Origin: Gracilaria domingensis
Taxonomy: Eukaryota; Rhodophyta; Florideophyceae; Gracilariales; Gracilariaceae
Direction: 5' to 3'
Length of the DNA stretch: 64,000 bases
NCBI GenBank assembly: GCA_022539475.1
Contig: VCMS01000204.1
Coordinates: 1 to 64,000 of the forward strand
Shown: positions 10,799 through 20,301 of the stretch, piece by piece
Position numbering within the stretch: the stretch's first letter is position 1
Layout of the letters: each line of letters begins with the position of its first letter
The notes under the pieces: model-generated
Seen by the model: only the letters and a program-made list of their open reading frames with translations
Databases searched by the model: none
Told to the model about the DNA's origin: nothing
Made by a program: the position numbers and the translations under genes

Positions 10799-13165
10799 AT
10801 GTCTTCAAAGTCGAAGTCCTCTCGGCTCGACGAGCTTGCTCGTCCAAAGTCTGTTTCGGCTCGTGTGACTACCGGCAGGGCCGAATCGAACCCACCTGCG
10901 CTCTCTCTGCCGCCCCCGCGGTCGAACAGTAGCCGCAGTGAGCCGCAAGGACTCGTACCACAAGTGGATAACCCGGAGCGTTTGCTCCGCCGCACCGGAG
11001 AAGCACCCCAGAACACGGAAGTTGGAAGAGGAGACCCTGGACCAGCACCTCGTGTGCAGACCCGTGGCCCCGAATCGGCAATCTCCGCCATGTTAGACGC
11101 AGCGACCGTCTCGGATTTTGCCTCCCTCCTACCCCAGTTAGAGAGGTGGTTAACGGAGGAACTCTCTAATCGTGTGCCTGTTCAGGTAGACAGTGTCCTT
11201 GAACAACGGGTCCGGTCCGGTATAGAAACGCAGCTCCCTGTGATCGTGGAGACTGTGTCCACCCGTCTTCGGAATGCTTCGGTTGTAACCGATGTGGTGG
11301 TTGAAACTGTGGAAAGTGAAGTCGCGAACCAACTCCGCAGGCATCGCCTACTGCCTGCTGGATCATACCCCCAACCTCCACCGGCAAGGGATGTGGTGCA
11401 GCAACTTGGTCACCCCGACAGGGCAACTCGCGCTGAACCCTCAAGGGATGAAGTATACAATGCGGGCGGCCTCCCCGGTGATGGGCAGATCGCGGTGGGC
11501 ACGTCGAACGTCGCTCGAAACCCGAGGTTGGAAGGGCTCCTCAATGAAGCAGATACCATTCGAGGCACGTCGAACCCCTTACCGGCTCGGATGAACCCGA
11601 ACTCGGATGGCCTCCTCCACAATCAAGAACTTGTGCGGGGCACGTCGAACGTCGATCCAGTTCTGGTACCGGATTCGGATGGCCTCCTCCGCAGTAGGGA
11701 GACTGCGCGGGGCACGCCGAACGTCATCCCGAACCCGGACAAAAAGAAGCGTAACAAAAGGAAGAACCGTAATAGGAAGCGTCGAGGGTCGCGTCATACT
11801 CGTTATGGAAACTCCGACTCCGATACCGACTCGGAGCATTCTGACTCTGATTCGAGTCAATCCAGTGATACGGAAGACGAATCTGATGTCTCCCGTATCC
11901 GGCGAATCAAGCCGAACAATCGGGAGTTCGCCAAGGTCCTGAGCTTCAAGACCTACCGCTTGATGAACCGTTCCGGAAAGTACAATGCTAAAGTGGCCCG
12001 GACAGTCGCGAAGTCCGCTAAACGGATGGCATTGCAGATTCCCGAGAAGTTCAGTGGGAACGATCCGATCACGGTCCTCAAGTTTCTCAGTGCGTTGAAA
12101 ACCGCATGCAACCAGAACGGCATTCATGAAGGAGCTGCAGTCTGGCTCTTTCAGTTTTTCACATCCAGCTCGGCTTTAGAGCTCGTCAAGAACCGTATCT
12201 CGGGCGAGTCAGGAGCCGTGGATTCGGATGAGGACGATGAGCTTCTACGATCCTATCCGGAGGTCGTGAACCATCTCCTGGAGACGTACGCTACTGACGA
12301 AGTCATCGCGGAAGCGTATCACGATATAACAACTTATCGGCAGAGTTCCGGAATTACGGAAAGTGAATTCTCGGACCGCTTGTGGAAGAAGAATCTCCGC
12401 TGCGGTAACATATTCACTGATTCGCGTTTGAAGGCTTTATTCGTGGAAGGTTTACTACCAGCGATCCGCGCTTCGGTCCGCAATCATTCTGAAACACACC
12501 CGAAGATCGGATTCAGGCAGTTGGTACTATTTGCAGAAGGTCTAGGAGATACTCACCGTGGCGGAAAGAAGGTTCATTCCACGATCGAGAAAGCCCGTGA
12601 CGCACGCAAGTCGCGTACGCGAGCTCTCCTTACCGAAACGGATACTAGTACGGAGTCCGGAGTAGTAGAAGACCAGGCTGGAGAGGCCCTAGCAGTGTTG
12701 CCCTCGCCGAGCGTCTCCTTCCCGTCGATACCAGCGACAAGTACCGCTTCACCTCCCCAGATGGGTCAGAGCACGATGCCTTCAACACCATACTCGGCAT
12801 ACCAAACCCCTCGACAATCCTTTGACCCGGACCGGAACCCAGCATGTCGTTTATGCTTGTCAACTACCCGCCCTTGCTGCGAGTGGATGCCTGCCGAAGT
12901 CCGGAACAAGTTGCTACAGCAACGTGAGCAAAATTACACCCATCGGGTTGATGAAGGTTATTTCCGCCGTCGGATGCCATTTACTGGAGGCCAGGGACGT
13001 CGACCCGGTAATGTCGGTAGCCAGGGAAGTCGCGCCGACAATACCGCTCCGATCCCCGGAAGTTCTCAACCAGCCAATAGAAGTCCCCGCCGTTCGGCCT
13101 TTATCCTGGAGGAGGAAGAACCACATCATCCTGAAGAGGAGGAAAACGCTCAGCAGGACGCGTAG
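10799..13165 (+). CDS. Element B Gag
   Basis: 788 codons from ATG 10799. Layout: basic/Ser-rich start; helical segment around residues 95-190 (PQLERWLTEELSN, RVRSGIETQLPVIVETV); four imperfect tandem repeats about residues 230-310 (RGTSN...DGLL); a Lys/Arg block (KKKRNKRKNRNRKRRGS) followed by an Asp/Ser-rich block; capsid-like domain ~375-600 (FAKVLSFKTYRLMNRSGKY, EKFSGNDPITVLKFLSALK, FSDRLWKKNLRCGNIF); and a Cys cluster CRLCLSTTRPCCEW near 680, which is not a canonical CCHC knuckle. It forms the virus-like particle. The same capsid block occurs in element C. A final overlap with the pol frame (13135-13165) suggests Pol is made as a frameshift product. Confidence 0.9.
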   Translation: MSSKSKSSRLDELARPKSVSARVTTGRAESNPPALSLPPPRSNSSRSEPQGLVPQVDNPERLLRRTGEAPQNTEVGRGDPGPAPRVQTRGPESAISAMLDAATVSDFASLLPQLERWLTEELSNRVPVQVDSVLEQRVRSGIETQLPVIVETVSTRLRNASVVTDVVVETVESEVANQLRRHRLLPAGSYPQPPPARDVVQQLGHPDRATRAEPSRDEVYNAGGLPGDGQIAVGTSNVARNPRLEGLLNEADTIRGTSNPLPARMNPNSDGLLHNQELVRGTSNVDPVLVPDSDGLLRSRETARGTPNVIPNPDKKKRNKRKNRNRKRRGSRHTRYGNSDSDTDSEHSDSDSSQSSDTEDESDVSRIRRIKPNNREFAKVLSFKTYRLMNRSGKYNAKVARTVAKSAKRMALQIPEKFSGNDPITVLKFLSALKTACNQNGIHEGAAVWLFQFFTSSSALELVKNRISGESGAVDSDEDDELLRSYPEVVNHLLETYATDEVIAEAYHDITTYRQSSGITESEFSDRLWKKNLRCGNIFTDSRLKALFVEGLLPAIRASVRNHSETHPKIGFRQLVLFAEGLGDTHRGGKKVHSTIEKARDARKSRTRALLTETDTSTESGVVEDQAGEALAVLPSPSVSFPSIPATSTASPPQMGQSTMPSTPYSAYQTPRQSFDPDRNPACRLCLSTTRPCCEWMPAEVRNKLLQQREQNYTHRVDEGYFRRRMPFTGGQGRRPGNVGSQGSRADNTAPIPGSSQPANRSPRRSAFILEEEEPHHPEEEENAQQDA
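11495..11740 (+). repeat. Imperfect tandem repeats inside gag B
   Basis: GGGCACGTCGAACGTC or a close variant occurs at about 11496, 11568, 11638 and 11710, a period of ~70-72 bp. Each unit encodes RGTSN-x-n-P-n-DGLL or a variant. Period is a multiple of three or nearly so, as expected for repeats kept in a coding frame. Confidence 0.65.
13135..13165 (+). promoter_or_regulatory. Gag-pol overlap, candidate -1 frameshift site
   Basis: Pol has no early ATG, and its frame is open only from 13135, just after a TGA at 13132-13134. Gag ends at 13165, so the two overlap by 31 bases in the -1 relation. GGAAAAC at 13141-13147 lies in phase with gag codons GAA-AAC and is the most slippery-looking heptamer, although it is not a canonical X-XXY-YYZ. 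Frameshifting itself is inferred. Confidence 0.5.
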
Positions 13166-16100
13166 AGGCGCCGCGCCCTGTCAAGGATGACAGCCTCAAT
13201 GGAGGTCCAGCCGTTGAACGGAAAGCCGTTGCGGAAGAAGGACTCCATCATGAAGTGTTGAACTGTGAGATTGACACTTCCGAACCGGTTTACTTGTTTA
13301 GGAGTCAGAACTACAAAGTCCTGACAGCCCTCTATCACAAGCCCCGCCTAACACGGATGATCACAAGTGTTCTGGACACAGGAGCATCCCCAAACCTGGT
13401 ACACACCCGCGCTTTACCGCCCGGATGGGAGTCTCAGTTATTACCGATCAAGGCTCCCCGTGTATCGGATGCGTCCAACCGTTCGATGAATATTCTCGGC
13501 GTAATACCCCTGGATATCCGACTCGGTAACTTGAAGGTACGGATCCGGTTTCTTGTATCTTCCAACCTGGCAGTGGACTGTATCCTGGGCACATCCTTTA
13601 TAGATCGATACATCAAAGCGATCTACCCCGGGGAACGGAAAATTTCGTCCTACAACTCACCACCCGTGGCCCTTCTTGACGCACACAAAGGTTCTCGAGA
13701 TGGGAAGCCCATCCCCGCTCGCATCCCGAGACACACGGCATCACAGAAGCTTCGTGTCGCTCGCTCCATCATGCTCCCTCCTATGTCTGAGACGGCTGTC
13801 TTGGTTCAAACCGATACAAGTGGAATGGTTTACTTACAGAACAAGATTCAAACCGTTCGCCGGAACCTGCAACTACTGGCAAATGGAATGATGGAAGTTC
13901 TTCCGAACCGGCCATTCCATGTATTGGTGGCCAACATGAGCGAACGACCCACAACTCTATCGAAAAACACCGTAGTCGGCGAAGCTCAACCAGCCCCCGC
14001 TGCTCTTTTCTCCATCACCAACCCCACTATCACACAAGTCGACGAGGACGTCGACAGCCCTAAGAAGGGGGGTACAAAAGACGAGATTGAGTCACCGGAA
14101 GCGGACTGGACATCGACAGTGCACATCGGTGAAGAGTACGAGCCGCAGCGAAATAAGATCATTCAGCTGCTTTCCGAGTACGCTGATATGTGGGACGGAC
14201 ACTTGGGAACAATCTCGGCCGCAAAACATCGGATTGAACTAGATCCTGATGCACGTCCAGTGCACCAAGCCCCCTACCGATCCGGTCAGAAGGCCCGAGA
14301 ATGGGAGAAGGAGCAAATCACAAAGATGTTGAGGGAAGGAGTAATTGAACCGTCTTCGGCAGAGTGGGCTAGCCCCGTCGTCATCGCCTTGAAGAAGGAT
14401 GGCTCCTGGCGCTTCTGCATCGATTACAGAAAGCTCAACGCCGTCACAGTTCGTGACTCTTACCCGATACCACGGATGGATGAATGCATTGATTCACTGG
14501 GAGACGCAAGAGTGTTCTCTACCCTTGACGCCAACTCGGGGTATTGGCAAGTGGAAATAGACAAGCCTGATAGGGACAAAACTACTTTCACCTCCCACGT
14601 GGGTCTCTACCGCTTTATTCGGATGCCATTTGGTTTGAAGAACGCCCCTGCGACGTTTCAAAGAGCTATAGATGTCATCCTGAATAAGGTTCGTTGGCAA
14701 TTTGCTATCGTGTATCTCGACGATGTCATAATCTACTCGAGCTCCGTCACGGATCATTACCGACACCTAGCTAAGGTACTTGATCTACTCCGAGAAGCCG
14801 GAATAACAGTGAAGTTGAAGAAGTGCTTCTTCTTCCAGTCAGCAGTTGATTACCTGGGACATGTGATCCGACCCGGGAAGCTTCAAGTGGCGTCGAAGAC
14901 CTGTGACGCTGTGACAAAAGCTAAACCACCACGGACACAGACCGAGCTCCCGGCGTTCCTAGGTCTCTCCAATGTCTACAGACGCTTCGTGCCGAACTTT
15001 GCAAGAATCGCCCACCCGCTGAACCGGAAGCTTGAGAAGGACCAACCTGTCGACCTCGAACCGTTTTCGGAAGAAGATATGGAGGCGTTCGAAGAACTGA
15101 AGAAGAGGCTCACCTCCCCTCCAATTCTATCTTTACCGAAACCCGGAAAGCCCTACATTTTGGAGACGGACGCCTGTGACCGTCAAGTCGGATGTACTCT
15201 GCTACAGCAGCAAGAAGATGAGAAAGACTACCGCCCAATCGGATACTGGAGCCGTTCGTTAACCGCGCCGGAAAGGAACTACAGCACCTCTGAGCGAGAG
15301 TGCCTGGCCATCGTATGGAGCATGCTACTTCTAAGGCCATACCTGGAAGGACAACGTTTTGTAGTTCGAACGGATCACAACGCTTTGCGCTGGCTCCTCA
15401 ATATAACCGACGCTACGGGAAGACTCGCGAGGTGGCGTCTACGCCTCGCAGAGTTTGACTTTGAGGTGCACTACCGACCCGGCATAAAACATCTTCCTGC
15501 CGACGCAGTGTCACGGATGCCGACCGACGGAAATGATGAGACGCCTTTGGAGGATGAAATCCCATGCCTGTTCATAGAAGAGATGGAGACCGACACGGAC
15601 TATGTTGTGGCAGATGTCCTCGTTAACGGAGAAGTCATCAAGGACGCGCTGATCAACTGGCCAACAATCACCGATGACGGTGAGCCCTTGCATGTATTCA
15701 CAACCGTCCCGGAGCAACCTGACGTCACTCCGATAACGGTTGAAGAGTTCATTGCCGCCCAGGCGAGGGACCCTTTCTGCAAAGCTAAGGCCGAATCCGT
15801 CGGAGATCCTAAGTCCCAGTTTGACTACAACCGTTCCGGGATACTGTGCAGAATATCACCGATCGACGGAGCAGTACAGAGAGTCGTACCGGAGTCCCTA
15901 CGGGAAAGAGTTCTTGAACTCGCTCATTTCCAACGCTTGGCTGGACACCCCGGTGCAATCAAGATGTACTACACCCTACGTCGGGATTTCTACTGGCCAC
16001 TCATGTCGCAGCATGTATTTGAGACCGTCTCTCGGTGTGAACCGTGTCGAGCCGTTCGCGGAACTCATTTCAGGAACCAAAAATACTTGAAGTTGTTCCC

Positions 16101-17496
16101 GGCAACGGGTCCCTTCGAGTTTGTGGCCATGGACATACTCGGACCATTGCCGAAAACCGGACGCGGAAAGAGATACATATTGGTGATAACGGACCGCTTT
16201 ACTAAGCTCACTCGAGCCATACCGCTGTCGGACACGAAGGCCGCTGATATCGCTATCGCGTTCCTCGAGAATTGGGTCTACCCTTACGGGATTCCTACTT
16301 ACCTCCTCACCGACAATGGCCCGCAGTTCGTCGCCAAGTACTTCGAGTCGCTCTCTGCTGATCTCGGTATTACGCACGCTCTCACGACGGCATATCATCC
16401 GCAGACGAACGGGCAGGCCGAAAGGTTCAATAAGGTTTTGGTGAACCGCTTGCGGCATTACGTAGCAGAGCACCAGAAGGACTGGGATAAGTTGGTCCAG
16501 CCGTTGGTGTACGGGTACAACCTGCAGGTTCACCGCTCAACCGGATTCACTCCCTTCGACCTCTCTCTTACGCGGCACCCTCCCGGGATCGTGCTCGACG
16601 AGCCTACGTCAGCTCTCCCGCAAACGGCATCTCTCCACCCGACAACGGCTGAGACCCGTCGCGTAACACGGGCCCGAATATCGGAACTAATCAAGCTAGC
16701 CTACACCAAATTAGGCAAAGCGCAGGAGCGCTACAAAGCGTCCTTTGATTCCCGGATACGGTACACTCCAACCTTTAAGGAAGGGGATATGGTTTACTTG
16801 GACGCTCCGCCTCGGAAGAAGAATTCAACTGAGTACGAGGATATCGTCAAGAAACTGCTGCCGGCTTCGGAAGGTCCGTATAAGGTCGTTCGTGTTACCG
16901 ACACTACTGTCACACTGGATATTGACGGGTTACACGATATTGTTAGTATTGACCGAGTGACGGCGGCGCCCGCTCCTGTTTCCGAGGAGAGCGCAACCCC
17001 CGCCCCCGTCACCGATTCTAGTTCCGAATCGGCCACCCCTCCTATTTCCGAAGAGAGGGAAAATATGGCTGATAAAACCAATAATGGAAGAGCCGCTACG
17101 GAACCGAACGCTCGCCCAGAAGCGCCGCACTCGGAGGCCACGCCTGCACAGCCGCTGGAAGAACCCGCTCCGGTTGAAGACAGTACCTCCGATACGCCGC
17201 TCGCTGCACACGCGACTCCGCCTACATCTCAGCCGACCACGGCTTCTACTCACCCAGAGACGGAAAAAGAATGGGTCGTGGAGAAGGTCACCGGCCACGG
17301 TACAGCCGAAGACGGTGAGGAGCTCGTACGAGTGAAGTGGTACGGTTTCAAGAAGTCTACGTGGGAACCGAGCCGCAACATTCCACACAACTTTGTAGAA
17401 CGGTACTTCCGACGAACGGCTCGCGAGGACGCATCGCAACCTAAGAAGGGGGGTACGAAACGCCAAACACGGAAGCAAAGAATCCTGAAACGGTAG
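13135..17496 (+). CDS. Element B Pol: protease, RT, RNase H, integrase, chromodomain
   Basis: Frame open from 13135; a GTG at 13255 is only a formal start. Counting from 13255 (1413 codons): aspartic protease VLDTGASPNLV at ~40; RT with RFCIDYRKLNAVT ~385, FGLKNAPATFQ ~465 and YLDD ~486; RNase H with LETDACDRQVG ~632, STSERECLAIVW ~680 and RTDHNALRW ~705; integrase zinc finger H-x3-GHPG...C-x2-C ~890-925; core with FVAMDILGPLP, YLLTDNGPQF and YHPQTNGQAERFN (D,D,E); GPYKVVRV module ~1208; chromodomain ~1338-1388 (EWVVEKVTG...VKWYGFKKSTWEP). All catalytic residues are present. It copies the element RNA and inserts it. The peptide PKKGGTK occurs twice, encoded by polypurine-tract copies at 14060 and 17441. 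Confidence 0.95.
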   Translation, partial: RGGKRSAGRVEAPRPVKDDSLNGGPAVERKAVAEEGLHHEVLNCEIDTSEPVYLFRSQNYKVLTALYHKPRLTRMITSVLDTGASPNLVHTRALPPGWESQLLPIKAPRVSDASNRSMNILGVIPLDIRLGNLKVRIRFLVSSNLAVDCILGTSFIDRYIKAIYPGERKISSYNSPPVALLDAHKGSRDGKPIPARIPRHTASQKLRVARSIMLPPMSETAVLVQTDTSGMVYLQNKIQTVRRNLQLLANGMMEVLPNRPFHVLVANMSERPTTLSKNTVVGEAQPAPAALFSITNPTITQVDEDVDSPKKGGTKDEIESPEADWTSTVHIGEEYEPQRNKIIQLLSEYADMWDGHLGTISAAKHRIELDPDARPVHQAPYRSGQKAREWEKEQITKMLREGVIEPSSAEWASPVVIALKKDGSWRFCIDYRKLNAVTVRDSYPIPRMDECIDSLGDARVFSTLDANSGYWQVEIDKPDRDKTTFTSHVGLYRFIRMPFGLKNAPATFQRAIDVILNKVRWQFAIVYLDDVIIYSSSVTDHYRHLAKVLDLLREAGITVKLKKCFFFQSAVDYLGHVIRPGKLQVASKTCDAVTKAKPPRTQTELPAFLGLSNVYRRFVPNFARIAHPLNRKLEKDQPVDLEPFSEEDMEAFEELKKRLTSPPILSLPKPGKPYILETDACDRQVGCTLLQQQEDEKDYRPIGYWSRSLTAPERNYSTSERECLAIVWSMLLLRPYLEGQRFVVRTDHNALRWLLNITDATGRLARWRLRLAEFDFEVHYRPGIKHLPADAVSRMPTDGNDETPLEDEIPCLFIEEMETDTDYVVADVLVNGEVIKDALINWPTITDDGEPLHVFTTVPEQPDVTPITVEEFIAAQARDPFCKAKAESVGDPKSQFDYNRSGILCRISPIDGAVQRVVPESLRERVLELAHFQRLAGHPGAIKMYYTLRRDFYWPLMSQHVFETVSRCEPCRAVRGTHFRNQKYLKLFPATGPFEFVAMDILGPLPKTGRGKRYILVITDRFTKLTRAIPLSDTKAADIAIAFLENWVYPYGIPTYLLTDNGPQFVAKYFESLSADLGITHALTTAYHPQTNGQAERFNKVLVNRLRHYVAEHQKDWDKLVQPLVYGYNLQVHRSTGFTPFDLSLTRHPPGIVLDEPTSALPQTASLHPTTAETRRVTRARISELIKLAYTKLGKAQERYKASFDSRIRYTPTFKEGDMVYLDAPPRKKNSTEYEDIVKKLLPASEGPYKVVRVTDTTVTLDIDGLHDIVSIDRVTAAPAPVSEESATPAPVTDSSSESATPPISEERENMADKTNNGRAATEPNARPEAPHSEATPAQPLEEPAPVEDSTSDTPLAAHATPPTSQPTTASTHPETEKEWVVEKVTGHGTAEDGEELVRVKWYGFKKSTWEPSRNIPHNFVERYFRRTAREDASQPKKGGTKRQTRKQRILKR
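14060..14073 (+). other. Internal polypurine tract copy 1 (protease-RT linker)
   Basis: CTAAGAAGGGGGGT, identical over 14 bases to the tract at the 3' LTR (20287-20300). Lies in the protease-RT linker of pol. Central polypurine tracts prime a second plus strand in some retroelements; that use here is inferred. Confidence 0.6.
17441..17454 (+). other. Internal polypurine tract copy 2 (end of pol)
   Basis: Same 14-mer CTAAGAAGGGGGGT, 42 bases before the pol stop. With the tract at 20287 it flanks the whole small-ORF plus antisense-ORF module (17455-20286). Confidence 0.65.
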
Positions 17497-17646
17497 TCCG
17501 CCTCCAACATTCTAGAAGCGTTTCTCCGAATCCCGGCATTGGAAAGCGACAACAGCTGGCGCGGGTTACTATTGTGCTCACCATCACATTCATGAAGCAC
17601 AGAATGTAACAACAACATTGAGAAACAACCCGTATATCGGAACAGA
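17497..17646 (+). other. Short spacer after pol B
   Basis: No feature recognised in this short stretch between the pol stop and the small ORF. Confidence 0.4.
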
Positions 17647-18087
17647 TTGAGAAAAAAGCAACCCGGACAGCTTTACAGCAATGTGCTCAACGCGCGGCAC
17701 ACACGGGGGCGCCCAGCATGGACGCGGCACACGCGGTGGCGCAAAGCAAGGACGCGATGCACGCGGCGGCTCCCAGCAAGGACGCGCCACGCCACGGAGA
17801 GCGACAGTACCATGCGCGCATGCTCTCTAGGCCCGTATACAGCAGGGAGCGCCTGGAAGCGCCAGAGGCTACTTGCAAGGATAATCAAAATATTTGTTGG
17901 GGAAATTACCCCTCCGCAAACGGTCAAAAACGGCGATTACTTGTTTGCCCGATATCTCGGAAACGAAGCCGTTTCAGAGGCTGAAAACACGCGATTTGCG
18001 CTCCTGGCGCGCTCAAAATACTTAGGATTTTTTGAGTGCCAGCGCGCGCGCCCTACGCGTATTACTGGCAACCGATTCGGCTACTAA
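17647..18087 (+). CDS. Conserved small ORF downstream of pol in element B
   Basis: 146 codons on the + strand, starting at a non-ATG codon or at ATGs further in. The first ~75 residues are low-complexity Arg/Thr/His (RHTRGR-like repeats read from CGCGCGGCACAC-like DNA). The last ~60 carry a pattern also found on the minus strand at 46850-47043 near element D: EITPPQTVKNG-x2-LF ... RYLGNEAVS ... NTRFA ... SKYLGFF against KITLPDAVENR-x2-LF ... QYLGNAGVS ... NARFG ... SKYIGFF. Function unknown. The likeness could be DNA-level descent rather than protein conservation; codon-level tests are needed to tell. It converges on the antisense gene that ends at 18220. Confidence 0.5.
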   Translation: MRKKQPGQLYSNVLNARHTRGRPAWTRHTRWRKARTRCTRRLPARTRHATESDSTMRACSLGPYTAGSAWKRQRLLARIIKIFVGEITPPQTVKNGDYLFARYLGNEAVSEAENTRFALLARSKYLGFFECQRARPTRITGNRFGY

Positions 18088-18219
18088 GCGCACAATGGAT
18101 GCATCTCAGTACGGCATTCTTCGAAAAATCAATCGTTTATTTCGTGTACATCGCTGTGCATTGCTTTGCGCAATGCAACCAAACTTGACCACGCAGTCGA
18201 GCTTGAGGTCCAGAAACAG

Positions 18220-20190
18220 CTACGATTGCGGAACGTCCTTTGCTTCCGGTATTGGAGACTGCGGTGGCGTGACCGTTGGGTACAAAGCAAGTTCTGGTTT
18301 GAGTGCTTCGCCCGTCCATGGCTCCAATCGAAACGTATCTGTCACATCCTCAATGAGGCTTGCTTGCGCCCCTTGGAGGATACCATCCATCGCGTTGCAC
18401 ATGTCGTTGTGGACATCTATCGCACGCCTTGCAAACCGGTCACGGAACTCGCTGAACTGGCTCGCGTACTCTCGCAATCGAGATGCGCTCCCAGCCCATT
18501 CTTTGGCCCGTTGGAGAGCCTGTACCGCACTATTGGATCGCGGCAAACCGAGCCTCTCGCACTCATCATTCAGCGACTGCAGCGCAGTGGCAACAGCCGC
18601 ATCGGTCTCATCTTCATCCGCTGTCTCGGGCTTGTTTGTGTGAGGAAGCTGTAGACTCGAAGGCTGCCCATTCTTGTCGGCTCCTGCTGCGACTTGCGTC
18701 CTTTGAACTTCATTTTCTGGAGCTTCGATGTTCGGACTTGAAACTGGAACTGCAGTTTGAACGTCCTCCGTATTGCCTTCCAAAACGGATTCTTTCGGGA
18801 AGACCTGCGCAGCCGCAGTTATGACCGGATCAGAATCAAGCAGCACTGAGCGAAGAACAGGACCGAGGTGCCCACCAGGTAGTGACTCCTTTACGAACCC
18901 TGCCGCCCTCGGAAAGTATAGTTGAACGCTCTTCCTAGGAGCATCCATCCATTCCGCCTCGGGAAGGTACGGAGGGTTGTGCAAGTACTCTTTCCCATCA
19001 TCTCGCATCACAGGATGTCGAGGGATGTCCGGAAAACTGTCGGAGTCGTAATCATACCAAAGAAAGCCCGGTCTTGGAGTCCTGTCCCAATCGATCTGAC
19101 AGACGTAGTCAAGGAGAGAATCCGCTTCGGAAGCCTTGAACTCCGTTCCTCGAACAATGTTTTGAACTCCGACGTCACGGATTAAACGCACTAGCTCAGG
19201 TGGGAGGCGAAAGAGACGCCCTGCGGGGCAATTCAAATCACGATCGTGACCAAGTCTCCAGTCGCTAAACTTGAGCTGCATGCGCATACCGTATCGGGCG
19301 GCAAAAAGAAAGCTCAGGAATGCCAAGACGATCCACTCCGCGTTCAGTACCTGCCACGCAAGGGTGGCAAGGCGGTTCTCGGTCAGTAACAACGCGGAAA
19401 AGTAGGAGATGATTGTTGGCGTCGGCACGCAGAGATACCGACTCACCGCGAAGACACCCGATTCCGGAATTGTGACATAACGACCTTGGCGCAAAGGGCG
19501 AAGCAGATCATGGAATTCTTGGTTGTGCCAAGAGAAGAAGAAGCCATGGCCGTCCCGGATGCGAGCTTCGGTGCTAACGTCATCGCCCCAGTGGTCTCGA
19601 TTCGAGAAGAAGTATATCTCATCGAACGGCGGTGTCCACGCTACCAAGCCGAGGATGTTATGACCAGGAGGAGGGAAGTGTCCTGCGGCAACCGAAACGG
19701 AGGGATCTCCAAACTGAGCGCGAAGCAGGAGTAGTATCGCGACCAGGCGGCTTTGGTATTCTCGCTCCGGCAGACAACGGACCCATGGCATATCCGTTGG
19801 AAGACCAGGATCCAGGCGGACACCGATGTCGGAATGAAGAGGATTAACTCGCATGTGGGCCCACCGCGCTTTCCAGGCACCATCACGGAGGCGTTTGTTG
19901 CTGGAGAAGTACCCCCTTTCGGGATTCGATGGTATTGCTGCAAACCGCTGAGCGTCGAAGAATTCCCCGCCAAGGGATACATAATGATTAACCGAGTACG
20001 GTAGTGCCACTGAGCGCGCGCCAACTCGGTTGCGGTTGCCTAAGCGTCGATGCTCAAACTCCGTATCCGGACTTACCCATTGGTTACCACTCTGAGGCAT
20101 AGCTGTGAGGAACCGTTGCGGAGGAGGAGACAGGATTTGTTTAGAAAAGCAAGAGCTGGCGGCACCGGAAGTCGGAAGTTTTATGAGCAA
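18220..20190 (-). CDS. Antisense gene of element B (unknown function)
   Basis: 656 codons on the minus strand, from an ATG at 20190 or the internal ATG at 20100 (MPQSGNQW). It ends before the small ORF, convergent with it. Visible parts: N-terminal globular region with WVRCLPEREYQSRLVAILLLL; a hydrophobic stretch ~265-300 (IISYFSALLL ... EWIVLAFLSFLFAARYG) that could be one or two membrane segments; LPPELVRLIRDVG and LLDYVCQIDWDRTP; then an acidic, low-complexity tail with a helical segment near 570-620 (RLREYASQFSEFRDRF). It shares the GRYV-x2-P ... PP-x-L-x2-LIR ... DW-x3-P pattern with the antisense gene of element A. No known family recognised. It lies between two identical polypurine tracts, and its start is ~110 bases from the 3' LTR, which may provide an antisense promoter. 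Confidence 0.75.
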   Translation of the reverse strand: MLIKLPTSGAASSCFSKQILSPPPQRFLTAMPQSGNQWVSPDTEFEHRRLGNRNRVGARSVALPYSVNHYVSLGGEFFDAQRFAAIPSNPERGYFSSNKRLRDGAWKARWAHMRVNPLHSDIGVRLDPGLPTDMPWVRCLPEREYQSRLVAILLLLRAQFGDPSVSVAAGHFPPPGHNILGLVAWTPPFDEIYFFSNRDHWGDDVSTEARIRDGHGFFFSWHNQEFHDLLRPLRQGRYVTIPESGVFAVSRYLCVPTPTIISYFSALLLTENRLATLAWQVLNAEWIVLAFLSFLFAARYGMRMQLKFSDWRLGHDRDLNCPAGRLFRLPPELVRLIRDVGVQNIVRGTEFKASEADSLLDYVCQIDWDRTPRPGFLWYDYDSDSFPDIPRHPVMRDDGKEYLHNPPYLPEAEWMDAPRKSVQLYFPRAAGFVKESLPGGHLGPVLRSVLLDSDPVITAAAQVFPKESVLEGNTEDVQTAVPVSSPNIEAPENEVQRTQVAAGADKNGQPSSLQLPHTNKPETADEDETDAAVATALQSLNDECERLGLPRSNSAVQALQRAKEWAGSASRLREYASQFSEFRDRFARRAIDVHNDMCNAMDGILQGAQASLIEDVTDTFRLEPWTGEALKPELALYPTVTPPQSPIPEAKDVPQS

Positions 20191-20286
20191 AAAACAAGGC
20201 GAACTGGGTGGGGCACTGTATGATGTAGATCCCGAAATCGGATTTAGCGTTTTTGAGGGAATCGTTGTCCGAGGACGGACAACAAG

Positions 20287-20300
20287 CTAAGAAGGGGGGT
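20287..20300 (+). other. Polypurine tract of element B
   Basis: CTAAGAAGGGGGGT directly before the 3' LTR, the usual primer site for plus-strand synthesis. Two further identical copies are inside pol. Confidence 0.85.
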
Positions 20301-20301
20301 C

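Noticed and set aside
18220-20190. Calling the antisense gene an envelope gene
   Set aside because: Opposite strand, no signal peptide or cleavage site seen; only one hydrophobic region.
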